A stretch of 32,104 bases of DNA from contig JACRFN010000080.1 in NCBI GenBank assembly GCA_016217875.1, forward strand, positions 1-32,104, in the 5' to 3' direction. Positions 31,367 through 32,104 of the stretch are shown here, one piece after another. The notes beneath the pieces are model-generated. The model ran no database searches, was not told where the DNA came from, and was given only the letters and a program-made list of their open reading frames with translations. The position numbers and the translations under genes are program-made. Origin of the DNA: Candidatus Kerfeldbacteria bacterium. GTDB lineage: Bacteria > Patescibacteriota > Patescibacteriia > Veblenbacterales > UBA10138. Positions within the stretch are counted from its first letter, which is position 1; every line of letters begins with the position of its first letter.

Positions 31367-32104
31367 TTAAAGCTTTCTGATTACTCCTTTATTGGCGTCA
31401 ATCTCAACCATATCACCATCGCACAACGATGATATTAGATTCTTCACCCCCACCACACATGGTTTATTCAACTCGCGCGCCACGATGGCGGCATGGCTGG
31501 TTAAGCCGCCAGTTTCGGTCAGTATGGCCTTAGCCTGGCGCATGATGGGTAAATAATTAACGTTAGTAAATGGTGCCACCAAAATAGTACCTTTTTTAAA
31601 CTTTGGTATGTGTGAAATGTTGAGAATAATTGAAGCCTGGCCCACTACCTTACCAGGCGAAGCCGGCAAACCTTTTAACGATTTACTGACCATGTCTTTC
31701 AACAACGACAAATATTTTTTACCACCAGGCGATATTTGTCCATCAGTCATTAAATAAACGGCTGACTTGTCCCGCTGGGGCCAATTATCTATTTTATTTC
31801 CGGCTAATAAGCCAATTATTTCTGTCGGCCTCAATTGATAAATCTTTCTAAGCTGACTAAGACTATAACGCGGATACCGCCAAGCAATTAACCGCCTAAT
31901 AAATATGTTAACTTTATTAATCACTTCTTTTTTACGTTCATTATACAAGTACATCAGCTGATGAATATTTTTAATTTCCCGACGTAAACCCACCGGCAGC
32001 GCGGTGGTTATCTTGTTTATCTCACTTATTCGGCGGTGCGCTGCTTGCAACTGAGAACGATATTCATCCAACTCGCCTTTAATTTCCTTCAGCTGGGCTG
32101 TTAA
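31367..32104 (-). CDS. Swivel phosphohistidine-domain protein G (5' part beyond window)
   Basis: The frame is open to the window edge, giving 245 C-terminal residues. The upstream part is a charged coiled-coil-like stretch (LKEIKGELDEYRSQLQAAHR) not seen in the other copies, then YPRYSLSQLRKIYQLRPTEIIGLL. The swivel domain covers the last 105 residues: LPASPGKVVGQASII, FKKGTILVAPFTNVNYL, LTETGGLTSHAAIVAREL and PCVVGVKNLISSLCDGDMVEID. The phosphorylatable His is 42 residues from the end. This is the most divergent swivel domain of the set. The operon must begin beyond 32104. Confidence 0.85.
   Translation of the reverse strand, partial: LTAQLKEIKGELDEYRSQLQAAHRRISEINKITTALPVGLRREIKNIHQLMYLYNERKKEVINKVNIFIRRLIAWRYPRYSLSQLRKIYQLRPTEIIGLLAGNKIDNWPQRDKSAVYLMTDGQISPGGKKYLSLLKDMVSKSLKGLPASPGKVVGQASIILNISHIPKFKKGTILVAPFTNVNYLPIMRQAKAILTETGGLTSHAAIVARELNKPCVVGVKNLISSLCDGDMVEIDANKGVIRKL

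Noticed and set aside
1..32104. Code 25 (TGA as glycine), as in some candidate-phyla bacteria
   Set aside because: TGA serves as a stop at several overlapping junctions (4357, 5916, 7652, 26337) and no gene needs internal TGA readthrough.
1..32104. tRNA, rRNA, insertion sequences or prophage genes
   Set aside because: Nothing in the sequence or predicted proteins resembles them; coding density leaves no room for them.

Overview
The window looks like a compact bacterial genome of the Patescibacteria/CPR type. This rests on tightly packed minus-strand operons with 1-32 nt overlaps, promoters that put the -10 box almost on the start codon, a DUF5654-type membrane protein, a minimal acetate-fermentation set and no mobile elements. 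The lineage is inferred; no marker gene for it lies here. Every gene but one (9264-9614) is on the minus strand, so transcription runs from high to low coordinates.

Region 1 (1-9197) is a long operon: a PfkB sugar kinase, PduL phosphotransacylase, acetate kinase, two divergent phosphoribosyltransferases with a LOG-family protein between them, a DUF5654 membrane protein, the fused gamma-alpha subunit of a 2-oxoacid:ferredoxin oxidoreductase (OFOR), an EEP-fold hydrolase, the OFOR beta subunit and the N-terminal third to half of RecJ. OFOR, PduL and AckA together would turn a 2-oxoacid into acetate with one ATP.

Region 2 (9264-15497) holds one divergent four-helix membrane protein and an iron-sulfur/oxidative-stress unit: CDGSH protein, Rrf2/IscR-like regulator, Fe/Mn superoxide dismutase and sufC-sufB-sufD-sufS-sufU. 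A hairpin-forming dyad covers the promoter of the Rrf2 gene.

Region 3 (15560-32104) is the striking part. It has a stand-alone ATP-grasp domain of the PEP-synthase/rifampin-phosphotransferase type (314 aa), a small ArsR-type regulator flanked by two related perfect palindromes, and an M29-type aminopeptidase. Upstream of these lies an operon of at least 13.7 kb with seven paralogous proteins of about 430-510 aa. Each ends in a swivelling phosphohistidine domain with an intact T-[CS]-H-A-A motif. Interleaved are two homologues of methanogen marker protein MtxX (phosphotransacetylase fold), an SbnI/SerK-like free-serine-kinase homologue, a histidine-phosphatase-superfamily protein and a HAD protein with a DxA motif. 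None of the seven swivel proteins has an ATP-grasp domain, while the separate ATP-grasp protein lacks a swivel. I infer a split phosphotransferase system: one kinase domain may charge many swivel/substrate-domain partners. Its substrate is unknown. One paralogue (24829-26340) carries an in-frame TAA that cuts off its conserved N-terminus.
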